Source of the DNA: Jannaschia sp. CCS1 | Lineage (GTDB): Bacteria; Pseudomonadota; Alphaproteobacteria; Rhodobacterales; Rhodobacteraceae | Assembly: GCF_000013565.1 (NCBI RefSeq) | Contig: NC_007802.1 | Coordinates: 1,798,001-1,862,000 of the forward strand | DNA: 64,000 nt | Reading direction: 5' to 3' | In this document: in pieces, positions 44,770 through 52,292 of the stretch | Position numbering within the stretch: the stretch's first letter is position 1 | Layout of the letters: each line of letters starts with the position of its first letter | Translations under genes and position numbers: made by a program | The notes under the pieces: model-generated | What the model saw: the letters and a program-made list of their open reading frames with translations, nothing else | Told to the model about the DNA's origin: nothing | Databases searched by the model: none

Positions 44770-45260
44770 ACGGTGTGATCATTCGCCCCTATCGCCCGGC
44801 GGACGCGATCCCCCTGGCCACGCTCTACCACCGCGCAGTGAATGAGGGGGCGGCGTTGAAATATGATGCTGAACAGCGCGCGGCCTGGTCGCCCCAACCG
44901 CCCACGAGTGAGGGGTGGCGCGCCCGCGTGGAAGAGGCGGAAACGCTGGTGGCCGAGCGGGACGGCGCGATCCTGGGGTTCATGACCCTGGACGTGGCGG
45001 CGGGGTTCGTGGATTTCGCCTATGTCGCGCCGGACGTGATGGGTCAGGGTGTCGCCTCCGCGCTTTATGCGGTGATCGAAGGGCGCGCGCGGGTCAAAGG
45101 CCATGCGGTGTTGGAGACGGAGGCCAGCCTGCTGGCGGAGCCGTTCTTCCTGCGTCAGGGCTGGCGCGTCGTACAGCGCCAGGAGGTGGAGCGGTGCGGG
45201 GTAAAAATCCCCAACGCCCGCATGGAAAAGCGCCTGATCCGCCGGTTTGCCGCCGCATGA
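44766..45260 (+). CDS. GNAT family N-acetyltransferase
   Basis: 164 residues. The GNAT fold is shown by IIRPYRPADAIPLATLYHRA at the N-terminus, the beta4 segment VDFAYVAPDVMGQGVASALY with the acetyl-CoA phosphate motif (Q/R-x-x-G-x-G/A as MGQGVASALY), and the final LETEASLLAEPFFLRQGWRV. The acceptor is unknown. It overlaps metZ and the amidotransferase gene by 4 bases on each side, so it is under the riboswitch too. Confidence 0.9.
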   Translation: MNGVIIRPYRPADAIPLATLYHRAVNEGAALKYDAEQRAAWSPQPPTSEGWRARVEEAETLVAERDGAILGFMTLDVAAGFVDFAYVAPDVMGQGVASALYAVIEGRARVKGHAVLETEASLLAEPFFLRQGWRVVQRQEVERCGVKIPNARMEKRLIRRFAAA

Positions 45261-45988
45261 GGCCATTCCTGATCCTTCAGTTGCGCCCCGAAGACGCAGC
45301 CGCGGATGAGGAGTTCGCGGCCTTCCTCGACCGGGGCGGTCTTGCGCCCGACGAGGTGCAGCGCGTGCGTTTGGATGAAGGGCCGATCCCCGCGCTGTCC
45401 CTGGACGACATCGCGGGCATCATCGTCGGCGGTGGTCCGGGCTGCGTATCCGATGCGGCGGATGCAAAAGACCCGCTGGAGGCCCGGATCGAGGCCGATA
45501 TCATGGGGCTGATGCCCGAGATCCTGTCCCGCGACATGCCGTTTCTTGGCTGCTGCTACGGGATGGGCATCCTCGGTGCGGCCCTTGGGGCACCCGTGGG
45601 CAAGGATCGCTATGGCGAGGTCATTGGTGGCGTGACCTGTGACGTGACAGATGCCGGGGCCCGCGATCCACTGCTGGACGGCGTCCCCACTACGTTTCGC
45701 GCTTTGGTCGGCCATAAAGAGGCGGTGGAAGAGCTGCCCGATGGCGCGGTCCACCTCGTCGCCTCCACCCCCTGTCCGTTCCAAATGATCCGCGCCGGAC
45801 AAAATGTCTACGCCACCCAGTTCCACCCCGAAGCGCGCGGCGAAAACTTCGCCAACCGGATCGAGATCTACCGCGACCGGGGCTATTTCGCGCCAGAAGA
45901 TGCGGGGGCCTTGACCGATGCGGTTCTGGCCGAAGAGATCACGGCCCCGGAACGCATCCTGCACAATTTCGTGACGCGATTTCGGTAA
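45257..45988 (+). CDS. Class I glutamine amidotransferase (GMP synthase-like)
   Basis: 243 residues from MRPFLILQLRPEDA. The catalytic triad is the cysteine in LGCCYGMGILG (about residue 97) and the histidine/glutamate in QFHPEA (about 190-195). It resembles stand-alone GuaA-type amidotransferase domains with no synthetase partner in cis. Such proteins hydrolyse glutamine or other gamma-glutamyl compounds. The 4-base overlap with the GNAT gene places it in the metZ operon. A folE2 gene follows after 118 bases. Confidence 0.88.
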   Translation: MRPFLILQLRPEDAAADEEFAAFLDRGGLAPDEVQRVRLDEGPIPALSLDDIAGIIVGGGPGCVSDAADAKDPLEARIEADIMGLMPEILSRDMPFLGCCYGMGILGAALGAPVGKDRYGEVIGGVTCDVTDAGARDPLLDGVPTTFRALVGHKEAVEELPDGAVHLVASTPCPFQMIRAGQNVYATQFHPEARGENFANRIEIYRDRGYFAPEDAGALTDAVLAEEITAPERILHNFVTRFR

Positions 45989-46071
45989 GTCATTGATTTA
46001 TCATCTGTAACCCTTGGCCTACATAACCCCCTGGACAAATCTTTCCTTGGGTTTCCCGGCCGCCGCTCCAT

Positions 46072-46088
46072 ATGATTAAATACATCAT
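46072..46088. promoter_or_regulatory. Possible operator upstream of folE2
   Basis: ATGAT-TAAATAC-ATCAT is a 17-base dyad with 5-base arms, 19 bases before the folE2 start and just before its ribosome site. FolE2 genes are often zinc-controlled through Zur, but this sequence is not an obvious Zur box, so the regulator is unknown. Confidence 0.35.
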
Positions 46089-46106
46089 TAAAGGGAGGGG
46101 TGGCAC

Positions 46107-47195
46107 ATGAATGTGCATGTTAAGACCGCCGATCAAACGCCATCTACCGTGCAGGCTCAGGATGCCCTCGCCATCCTGAGTGCCTGGGCGTCCGAGGCAT
46201 CTGCTGATCAGATCGACGCATTGGATCCCGGCATCGCGCGTCTTGTGCGCGTGCAGGCCTATCCGGACCTGCGGGCTGAGTATCCAGGCGACTTCACCGT
46301 CGATGAGGCCTACCGCGCCACGCTGCCGGACCTGCAAAACGGCCCGGCCTCCCTGATCAAAGGCGCGAACCGGCGCATCCAGCATGTGGGGATTTCCAAC
46401 TTCCGCCTGCCGATCCGCTACGCCGTGCAGGATGGATCCGAGGTGATGCTGGAAACCTCCGTCACCGGCACCGTTAGCCTGGAGGCCGACCAGAAGGGCA
46501 TCAACATGAGCCGCATCATGCGGTCGTTCTACAAGCACGCCGATGCGTCGTTTGGGTTTGATGTGATCGAGGCCGCACTGGATGATTACAAGGCCGATCT
46601 GGGCAGTTTTGACGCCCGTATCCAGATGCGCCTGAGTTACCCGATGAAGGTCGATAGCCTCCGCTCGGGCCTGTCGGGGTGGCAATATTACGACATTGCT
46701 CTGGAACTGGTGGAACGGGGCGGTGTGCGACAGCGTATCGTGCATCTCGACTATGTCTATTCGTCGACCTGCCCGTGTTCGCTGGAACTGAGCGAGCACG
46801 CCCGCGCCACCCGTGGTCAGCTGGCGACGCCGCACTCGCAGCGATCCGTCGCGCGGATCAGCGTGGAATTGCAGGGGCAGGGCGTCTGGTTTGAGGACCT
46901 GATCGAGATGGCCCGTTCAGGCGTGCCGACCGAAACGCAGGTGATGGTCAAACGTGAGGATGAACAGGCCTTCGCGGAACTCAACGCCGCCAACCCGATC
47001 TTCGTGGAGGACGCCGCGCGTCTCTTCGCCGAGCAGTTGCAGGCCCATAGCGGTGTCGGAGATTTCCGCGTCATGGCCAGCCATCAAGAAAGCCTGCACA
47101 GCCACGATGCTGTCAGTCTCTTAACGGAGGGTGACACCTTTGCCGAGGTTAGCCTGGACCCTAAGCTGTTCCCGTCCCTCATCCACGTTGGCTAA
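46107..47195 (+). CDS. folE2: GTP cyclohydrolase FolE2
   Basis: 362 residues. FolE2 (type IB) makes dihydroneopterin triphosphate for tetrahydrofolate and queuosine synthesis, with a flexible metal need. Visible are AFSSTCPCSLEL-like YSSTCPCSLELSEHARATRG (about residues 217-236), carrying the catalytic cysteine, and the glutamate/histidine regions around it. It is longer than the 260-300-residue family norm because of an N-terminal extension. AAAGGGAGGGG gives a strong ribosome site. Confidence 0.93.
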   Translation: MNVHVKTADQTPSTVQAQDALAILSAWASEASADQIDALDPGIARLVRVQAYPDLRAEYPGDFTVDEAYRATLPDLQNGPASLIKGANRRIQHVGISNFRLPIRYAVQDGSEVMLETSVTGTVSLEADQKGINMSRIMRSFYKHADASFGFDVIEAALDDYKADLGSFDARIQMRLSYPMKVDSLRSGLSGWQYYDIALELVERGGVRQRIVHLDYVYSSTCPCSLELSEHARATRGQLATPHSQRSVARISVELQGQGVWFEDLIEMARSGVPTETQVMVKREDEQAFAELNAANPIFVEDAARLFAEQLQAHSGVGDFRVMASHQESLHSHDAVSLLTEGDTFAEVSLDPKLFPSLIHVG

Positions 47196-47233
47196 AGTGT
47201 TACTTTAACGCTGCCGCGCAACCTATAGATAAT

Positions 47234-47263
47234 AAAAGCCCCCGTAGATATGCGAGGGCTTTT
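47234..47263. terminator. Bidirectional terminator between folE2 and the Tat-lipoprotein gene
   Basis: AAAAGCCC (47234-47241) pairs with GGGCTTTT (47256-47263) around a 14-base loop, with A and T runs on either side, serving both convergent genes. Confidence 0.88.
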
Positions 47264-47285
47264 CTCGATCCGTATGAACCCGAGG

Positions 47286-47603
47286 TCAGTAATAGGGGCG
47301 TCCGCGGCCATAGCCAACGCGGTCGGTGATGTTGCCACCCCAATCGCGGTCCGTTGTCCCGGTCCGATAGCCAAGCGGCGCACCGCGGCCAGCACCGGCA
47401 GGGTCGGTGATGTTGCCGTTGTCCACGTCGGTGATGCCGTAGGGCACACAGGCGGTCACACCCATCGCACCGGCACCAAGACCCGCAAGACCGACGCTGC
47501 GCAGCACCGTCCGGCGGTCCATGCGCTTGGACGAGATTTGGTCCTCTGACAATGGTTTGCCGGCTGACGCCTTTTTCTTCTTATCGCTGTTATTCTCATC
47601 CAT
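47286..47603 (-). CDS. Small Tat-exported lipoprotein
   Basis: 105 residues from MDENNSDKKKKASAGK. RMDRRTVLRSVGLAGLGAGA (about 27-46) has the twin-arginine motif and hydrophobic core, followed by VTAC, so it is a Tat substrate that may be lipidated. The mature part is short and glycine-rich, with two copies of a NITDPAG/NITDRVGYG-like motif. AGGGAG lies 9 bases before the ATG at 47603. Function unknown. Confidence 0.72.
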   Translation of the reverse strand: MDENNSDKKKKASAGKPLSEDQISSKRMDRRTVLRSVGLAGLGAGAMGVTACVPYGITDVDNGNITDPAGAGRGAPLGYRTGTTDRDWGGNITDRVGYGRGRPYY

Positions 47604-47669
47604 CCAAGTCATCTCCCTTGCAATTCGGCTGGGTTAAAATGCGCGCCTTAATGGCAGTTATGACGCCGC

Positions 47670-47855
47670 TTAGGTATCCTTGTCGGCTGCCTTCGCGGTG
47701 TCTTTGTCGGTGGTGACGATGGGGGCGTCGGCATCGCTGTGCGCGTCGGCATCCGTGCCTGACCCGGCCGTGGCAGGGCCGGATCGGCGGGCATATGTGG
47801 CGATATCGTCATTGCTCAACGATTTCGCGCCTGCCTTGGACCGCTCTTTCGACAT
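47670..47855 (-). CDS. Small acidic hypothetical protein
   Basis: 61 residues from MSKERSKAGAKSLSNDDIAT. The C-terminal half is a low-complexity Asp/Ala/Thr tail. GGAG lies 9 bases before the ATG at 47855. The segment KSLSNDDIATYA resembles KPLSEDQISSKR of the neighbouring Tat lipoprotein, which may mean a common N-terminal motif. No family recognised. Confidence 0.55.
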   Translation of the reverse strand: MSKERSKAGAKSLSNDDIATYARRSGPATAGSGTDADAHSDADAPIVTTDKDTAKAADKDT

Positions 47856-48064
47856 CGTTTCCATCTCCGTCGCAGGCTATGTTTACACGTCACATCGCCC
47901 CATCCTGTCGCCATCGAGCGGACCAAATTGGCCTCCGCACACGGCTGATCACGAAAACGCTAGCCGCAGAGGTCCATCAAATCAATCCTTTAGTGCGCAA
48001 ATTGGACCGCTGTTGCAGGGGCTCTGCTTGACAGGCAGGGGCGCGCGCGCCAACCCTCCGCCCT

Positions 48065-49513
48065 ATGTTCGATCTGCGCCCCGTGGGCTACGTCCTTGGC
48101 CTTCTGGTCTTCACCCTCGGGGTCACGATGGTGATCCCGCTTGGTGCGGATGTCTGGGCGGGCAACGGCCATTGGGGCGCGTTCGCGGAGGCGGCGGCCG
48201 TCACAATCGTCACCGGGATCTTCCTGACGCTGGCCTGTGCCAACGGCGTCACCGAGGGGCTGTCGATCCAGCAGACGTTCTTTCTGACCACAGGGGTCTG
48301 GCTGGTGCTGCCTCTGTTCGGGGCCTTGCCGTTCATCTTCGGGGAGCCGGGCGCGCGCGTCGTCGATGCGGTGTTTGAGGCAATGTCGGCGATGACCACG
48401 ACCGGCTCCACCGTCATCACCGACCTCGACAATCTGCCGGTGGGTGTCAATCTGTGGCGGGGCCTGATGCAGTGGTTCGGTGGCATCGGCATCATTGTGG
48501 TCGCCATGGTTTTCCTGCCTGAATTGCGCGTTGGCGGGATGCAGATCTTCCGGTCGGAATCCTTTGATACGATGGGGAAAATTCTGCCCCGCGCCGGTGA
48601 GATTGCAAGCCGGATCACGGTCATTTATCTGGGCCTCACCATCGCCTGTGGTCTGGCCTATCTGGCCGTGGGCATGGCCCCCTTTGACGCTGCGATGCAC
48701 GCGCTGACAACGCTGTCGACAGGCGGGTTTTCCAACTACAACGCCTCTTTCGGGGCGTTTCAGGGACCGGCAGAATATGTGGCGGCGGTGTTCATGATCC
48801 TCGCGAGCCTGCCGTTTGTGCGCTACATCCAGCTTGTCGCTGGCACGGCCAAACCGATCCTGGTCGACACTCAGATCCGCGCCTATCTCGGGATCATCGT
48901 GCTGCTGACAATTGTGTTCACGGTCTACCGGCTGGTCGTGTCGGGCGACAGTATCGAGCATGGGGTGCGGGAGGGTGTCTTCAACGTCACTTCGATCATT
49001 TCTGGCACCGGATATTCCAGCACCAATTATGAGCTTTGGGGACCCGCCGCCCCCGTTATGTTCTTTTTCATCGGCTTGATCGGGGGCTGCGCGGGCTCCA
49101 CCAGCTGCTCGATCAAAGTGTTCCGCTACCAACTGTTGTTCGCGTCCATCTCCACCCAGGTGCGCCGCATCTACGCGCCCCACGGCATATTCGAGCCGAA
49201 GTTTGAGGGACGTCCCGTGGCCGAGGAGGTGATCTCCTCCGTCATGGCCTTTTTCGTGCTGTTCTTTGTGCTTCTGGGCATCATCGCGGTGCTTCTCGGC
49301 CTGACGGGGCTGGATGTCGTGACGTCAATCTCAGGTGCGGCCACGGCGCTCGGCAATATCGGACCGGGGCTGGGGGACATCATCGGGCCAAGTGGCAACT
49401 TTGCCCCCCTCAACGACACGGCGAAGTGGATCCTGACGGCGGCCATGCTTGTGGGGCGGTTGGAGCTGATGGCGGTGCTGGTGTTGTTCACGGCGACGTT
49501 CTGGCGGGCGTGA
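48065..49513 (+). CDS. trkH: TrkH family potassium uptake protein
   Basis: 482 residues. The four membrane-pore-membrane repeats of TrkH are visible: the filter segments include SAMTTTGSTVITD (about 117-129), TTLSTGGFSNYN (about 216-227), SIISGTGYSSTNYE (about 313-326) and ATALGNIGPGLGDI (about 430-443). TrkH is the membrane subunit of the Trk potassium system and needs a TrkA partner, not in the window. TTGACA lies at 48028-48033 upstream. The stop is 8 bases from the end of the flavoprotein's extended frame. Confidence 0.93.
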   Translation: MFDLRPVGYVLGLLVFTLGVTMVIPLGADVWAGNGHWGAFAEAAAVTIVTGIFLTLACANGVTEGLSIQQTFFLTTGVWLVLPLFGALPFIFGEPGARVVDAVFEAMSAMTTTGSTVITDLDNLPVGVNLWRGLMQWFGGIGIIVVAMVFLPELRVGGMQIFRSESFDTMGKILPRAGEIASRITVIYLGLTIACGLAYLAVGMAPFDAAMHALTTLSTGGFSNYNASFGAFQGPAEYVAAVFMILASLPFVRYIQLVAGTAKPILVDTQIRAYLGIIVLLTIVFTVYRLVVSGDSIEHGVREGVFNVTSIISGTGYSSTNYELWGPAAPVMFFFIGLIGGCAGSTSCSIKVFRYQLLFASISTQVRRIYAPHGIFEPKFEGRPVAEEVISSVMAFFVLFFVLLGIIAVLLGLTGLDVVTSISGAATALGNIGPGLGDIIGPSGNFAPLNDTAKWILTAAMLVGRLELMAVLVLFTATFWRA

Positions 49514-49520
49514 AGCGGGC

Positions 49521-49565
49521 TCAGGCATGTTGGATCGCGCGGCCCGCCGCAACGCCCGACGACTA
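49521..49565 (-). other. Lost C-terminal tail after an in-frame amber codon
   Basis: After ...GYNFQWA the codon TAG (49565-49563) is followed in the same frame by SSGVAAGRAIQHA and then TGA (49523-49521). Family members read W at the TAG position (FQWAWSSG), a one-base TGG-to-TAG change. The extension ends 8 bases from the trkH stop, exactly where an intact gene would end. It may be a real nonsense change, a sequencing error or read-through. Confidence 0.8.
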
Positions 49566-50708
49566 CGCCCATTGGAAGTTGTATCCCCCCAGCCAGCCGG
49601 TCACGTCCACCGCCTCTCCGATCACGTAGAGGCCCTTAACATGCTGGCTTTCCATGGTTTTTGAGGACATCCCTTCAGTCGCGATGCCGCCGAGCGTGAC
49701 TTCAGCGGTGCGGTAGCCCTCCGACGAGGTCGGCGTAACGGGCCAGGCGGTGAGCTGGTCGGTCAGGGCGCGCAAGGCGATATCGGATTGATCGGCAAGG
49801 TTGCCGGTCAGGCCCCAAACCTCCGCCAGATGGGCCACGAGTTTCTTCGGCAAAAGCTCGGCCAAAACGCTGGTGAGCGCCTTGCCGCCAGCCTGCGTGC
49901 GACGGGCACGAAGCACCTCAAACAGGTCCGCTTCGGGCAGAAGATGCAGCGACAACGTATCGCCCTCCGCCCAATAGGATGAGATTTGCAGGATCGACGG
50001 GCCCGACAGCCCCCGATGCGTGAACAGCATCCCCTCGTCAAAACGGGTGCCGTTGCAGGCCACGCGCGCGGGCACCGAAGTGCCGGACAAAGCGGCGAAT
50101 TGCGCCTTCACCTCGCCCTCAAACGTCAATGGGACAAGGGCAGGGCGGGTGTCGGTGATGCGGTGGCCGAATTGCTCTGCGATGCGGTAGGCCAGGCCGG
50201 TGGCGCCCATTTTGGGGATGGATTTCCCGCCCGTGGCGAGCACGAGATTGCGGGCGGTGACGCCGTGACGTTTGCCCTCTCGCGTCAGCGTGACGTGGAA
50301 GAGGCCGTCGCGATGGGCCACCTCACCGATGTCGGTCTGGAGCCAAAGCTTGGCCGGGCCCATTTCCGCCAGAAGCATGGCGATGATGTCCTTGGCGGAG
50401 CGGTCGCAGAAGAGCTGGCCCAGGGTTTTCTCATGGTAGGGAATGTCGTGTTTCTGGACGAGATCGAGGAAGTCCCATTGCGTGTAGCGCGATAGGGCGG
50501 ACTTGGCGAAGTGGATGTTTTCGCTTAAGAAATTCGCCGGTTCCGCATACATATTGGTGAAGTTGCAGCGCCCGCCACCGGAGATGCGGATCTTCTCGCC
50601 CGGGGCCTTAGCGTGGTCAACCACCAGCGTGTCCGGCCCGGCATGGGCGGCACACATGAGGCCAGCGGCCCCGGCGCCGAGAATGAGGGTTTGGACGTGG
50701 TGGACCAT
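49563..50708 (-). CDS. YhiN/HI0933-type FAD-dependent oxidoreductase, early stop
   Basis: 381 residues to an in-frame TAG. It has the N-terminal dinucleotide fold LILGAGAAGLMCAAHAG (about 8-24), KIRISGGGRCNFTN, the middle VLATGGKSIPKMG, and VIGEAVDVTGWLGGYNFQWA at the very end. The family continues after FQWA with WSSG and about 10 more residues, so the gene is cut by one codon (see the feature at 49521). The FAD site is intact. The true function of this family is unclear. The start MVHHVQTLIL is normal. Confidence 0.85.
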   Translation of the reverse strand: MVHHVQTLILGAGAAGLMCAAHAGPDTLVVDHAKAPGEKIRISGGGRCNFTNMYAEPANFLSENIHFAKSALSRYTQWDFLDLVQKHDIPYHEKTLGQLFCDRSAKDIIAMLLAEMGPAKLWLQTDIGEVAHRDGLFHVTLTREGKRHGVTARNLVLATGGKSIPKMGATGLAYRIAEQFGHRITDTRPALVPLTFEGEVKAQFAALSGTSVPARVACNGTRFDEGMLFTHRGLSGPSILQISSYWAEGDTLSLHLLPEADLFEVLRARRTQAGGKALTSVLAELLPKKLVAHLAEVWGLTGNLADQSDIALRALTDQLTAWPVTPTSSEGYRTAEVTLGGIATEGMSSKTMESQHVKGLYVIGEAVDVTGWLGGYNFQWA

Positions 50709-50735
50709 AGGGAGCCCTCAGGCAAGACCGCGCTG

Positions 50736-51368
50736 TCAGTCGGCGAAGTTGCGGCTGACCTTCAACTGATCCCACGCCCAGACAACCTCTTGCAGGCGGT
50801 CCTCGTCCGAGCGGTCGCCGCCGTTCATGTCAGGGTGCAACACCTTGATCAACGCCTTGTAAGCCTTGCGAATTTCCGGCTTCGTGGCATTGTCCTTAAC
50901 CTCAAGGATTTCAACCGCACGGCGTTCGGTGGGGGGGAGGCGACGGCCTTTGGTGCCGGTACCGCGTCCCGGATTCTGGGTGGCGTTCTGGCCCAGAACC
51001 TGATGCGGATCCTCGATCCCCAGACGCTGCCAAGCGCGTTCCTCGGCCGAGCGCTTCAGCGGTTTGGTAGGGCGGTCCCACACCCGGTCACGGTCCATCT
51101 GGGCGTTCATCTCGGCCTCGGTCGTGCCGTCGAAGAAATTCCATTTCAGATTGTATTCGCGCACGTGCTCCCGGCAGAACCAATGAAATTCCTCAAGGTT
51201 ATCAGGACCTTTGGGCGCGCGGTACTGGCCCTGCTCCTCACAACCCGGTGCCTCGCACACCCGCTGCGACGTCTCCACCGCACCCGACATGCCCCGGCGG
51301 CCGGTGCGGCGTTTTTTCTTGTCGGACTTTACGGACAAGTCGAAATTGAACGGATCTTTGTCAGCCAT
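50736..51368 (-). CDS. J-domain (DnaJ-like) protein
   Basis: 210 residues. The first half holds CEAPGCEEQGQYRAPKG and FHWFCREHVREYNLKWNFFD, with cysteines spaced as in a small zinc-binding module. The C-terminal 70 residues form a J domain: AVEILEVKDNATKPEIRKAY, then LIKVLHPDMNGGDRSDEDRL, with the HPD motif intact. J domains stimulate DnaK ATPase activity. This is the alphaproteobacterial J-domain protein often found next to bolA or cobS; here bolA is the divergent neighbour. Confidence 0.9.
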   Translation of the reverse strand: MADKDPFNFDLSVKSDKKKRRTGRRGMSGAVETSQRVCEAPGCEEQGQYRAPKGPDNLEEFHWFCREHVREYNLKWNFFDGTTEAEMNAQMDRDRVWDRPTKPLKRSAEERAWQRLGIEDPHQVLGQNATQNPGRGTGTKGRRLPPTERRAVEILEVKDNATKPEIRKAYKALIKVLHPDMNGGDRSDEDRLQEVVWAWDQLKVSRNFAD

Positions 51369-51441
51369 GGCGCGTACCTTTTCGACTCGGAGAGCATAGA
51401 ATAAGGTTTTGGTCGCTGAGGGGAAGGGTTACGACGGTGAA

Positions 51442-51702
51442 ATGATGACGCGGGTACAGAAAATTGAGGCGGCCCTGACGGCAGCATTTGCGCCGAAGGT
51501 CCTTGATGTGGTCGATGACAGTGAGGCCCACAGGGGCCACGCGGGTTATCAGGATGGCGGCGAAAGCCACTTCAACGTGACGATAGAAAGTGATCAGTTT
51601 CAGGGTCTTAGCCGGATCGCGAAGCACCGCGCGGTGCATGCGGCAATCGGGCCGGAGCTGATGTCAGAGATCCACGCGCTGGCGCTGACGATCCGGGAAT
51701 AG
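51442..51702 (+). CDS. bolA: BolA family protein
   Basis: About 86 residues from MMTRVQKIEAALTAAF. BolA proteins bind iron-sulfur clusters with monothiol glutaredoxins and some act on DNA. The family core is VDDSEAHRGHAGYQDGGESH with the conserved histidines, then FNVTIESDQF and HRAVHAAIGPEL. The start is uncertain: the frame is open from a TTG at 51409, and no strong ribosome site marks either ATG. Its last 39 bases overlap the convergent DUF4177 gene. Confidence 0.9.
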   Translation: MMTRVQKIEAALTAAFAPKVLDVVDDSEAHRGHAGYQDGGESHFNVTIESDQFQGLSRIAKHRAVHAAIGPELMSEIHALALTIRE

Positions 51703-52071
51703 CGGCTCGGGCGGATCGCTGGGATCCGGGGTCTCGTCGTCTGAGGACTGCCAGATATTTTCGACCTCCTCATCGGCCACATCCCTAGGAGCGGGCGGGG
51801 GCGCGGCGGGATCGGGCCGGGTTGGTGGAACCTTGGCCTCTTCCGCAATAACGCGCTGAAAAACAAGCAGATTCCGATATGTCGTGGTCCTGCTGGTGAG
51901 GCCTGACCGCTCCTCCTGAGGCAGCGTATCGGCGCGCAGATACTGCCATCCCTCCGCCGCAAGGTCATTCATCAGCTCTTCCATCGCGTTGGCAAACAGC
52001 GCTGCGCCCTTCAAGCCCTTGACCTTGCGGGTCTTTTCCGGGGCGGGAACAACTTTGTACTCGGTTTTCAT
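51664..52071 (-). CDS. DUF4177 domain protein
   Basis: 135 residues. The N-terminal MKTEYKVVPAPEKTRKVKGL and the centre (ANAMEELMNDLAAEGWQYLR, then ADTLPQEERSGLTSRTTTY, then RNLLVFQRVI) are the DUF4177 pattern, a small beta-alpha domain of unknown function. The C-terminal 55 residues are proline- and acid-rich and probably disordered. Its 3' end overlaps bolA tail-to-tail by 39 bases. Confidence 0.82.
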   Translation of the reverse strand: MKTEYKVVPAPEKTRKVKGLKGAALFANAMEELMNDLAAEGWQYLRADTLPQEERSGLTSRTTTYRNLLVFQRVIAEEAKVPPTRPDPAAPPPAPRDVADEEVENIWQSSDDETPDPSDPPEPLFPDRQRQRVDL

Positions 52072-52154
52072 GGGCGACCTCGGGCGGTTATCTGGCGGCG
52101 TTATGGCGGGCCGAGGGGGGCGGGCGCAAGGGGGCTCCTGGGTCGCTTACGGGG

Positions 52155-52196
52155 TGTAGTGAACCTGTAGTGATTGCGTAGTTTTTCTGTAACTAC
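52155..52196. promoter_or_regulatory. Three helically phased GTAGT repeats plus an inverted copy
   Basis: TGTAGTGA (52155), TGTAGTGA (52166) and CGTAGTTT (52177) are spaced exactly 11 bases apart, and AACTAC at 52191-52196 is inverted to GTAGTT at 52178-52183. The array lies about 80 bases upstream of the DUF4177 start and some 95 bases past the TPR-like gene end, so it may be an operator for the DUF4177 gene. The rest of the 52072-52292 gap shows nothing else. Confidence 0.4.
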
Positions 52197-52292
52197 ACGA
52201 TTTTCGCACTGACATCGGCAAAAACGACGCATTCGGTGCGGGGAGAGGCCGTTGCAAGGGCGCATATTTCTTCCCGGAGTCGCGAGCGTTTG

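Noticed and set aside
48028-48065. TTGACA as a trkH promoter
   Set aside because: The -10 position reads CAACCC and the start would fall almost on the ATG, so support is weak.
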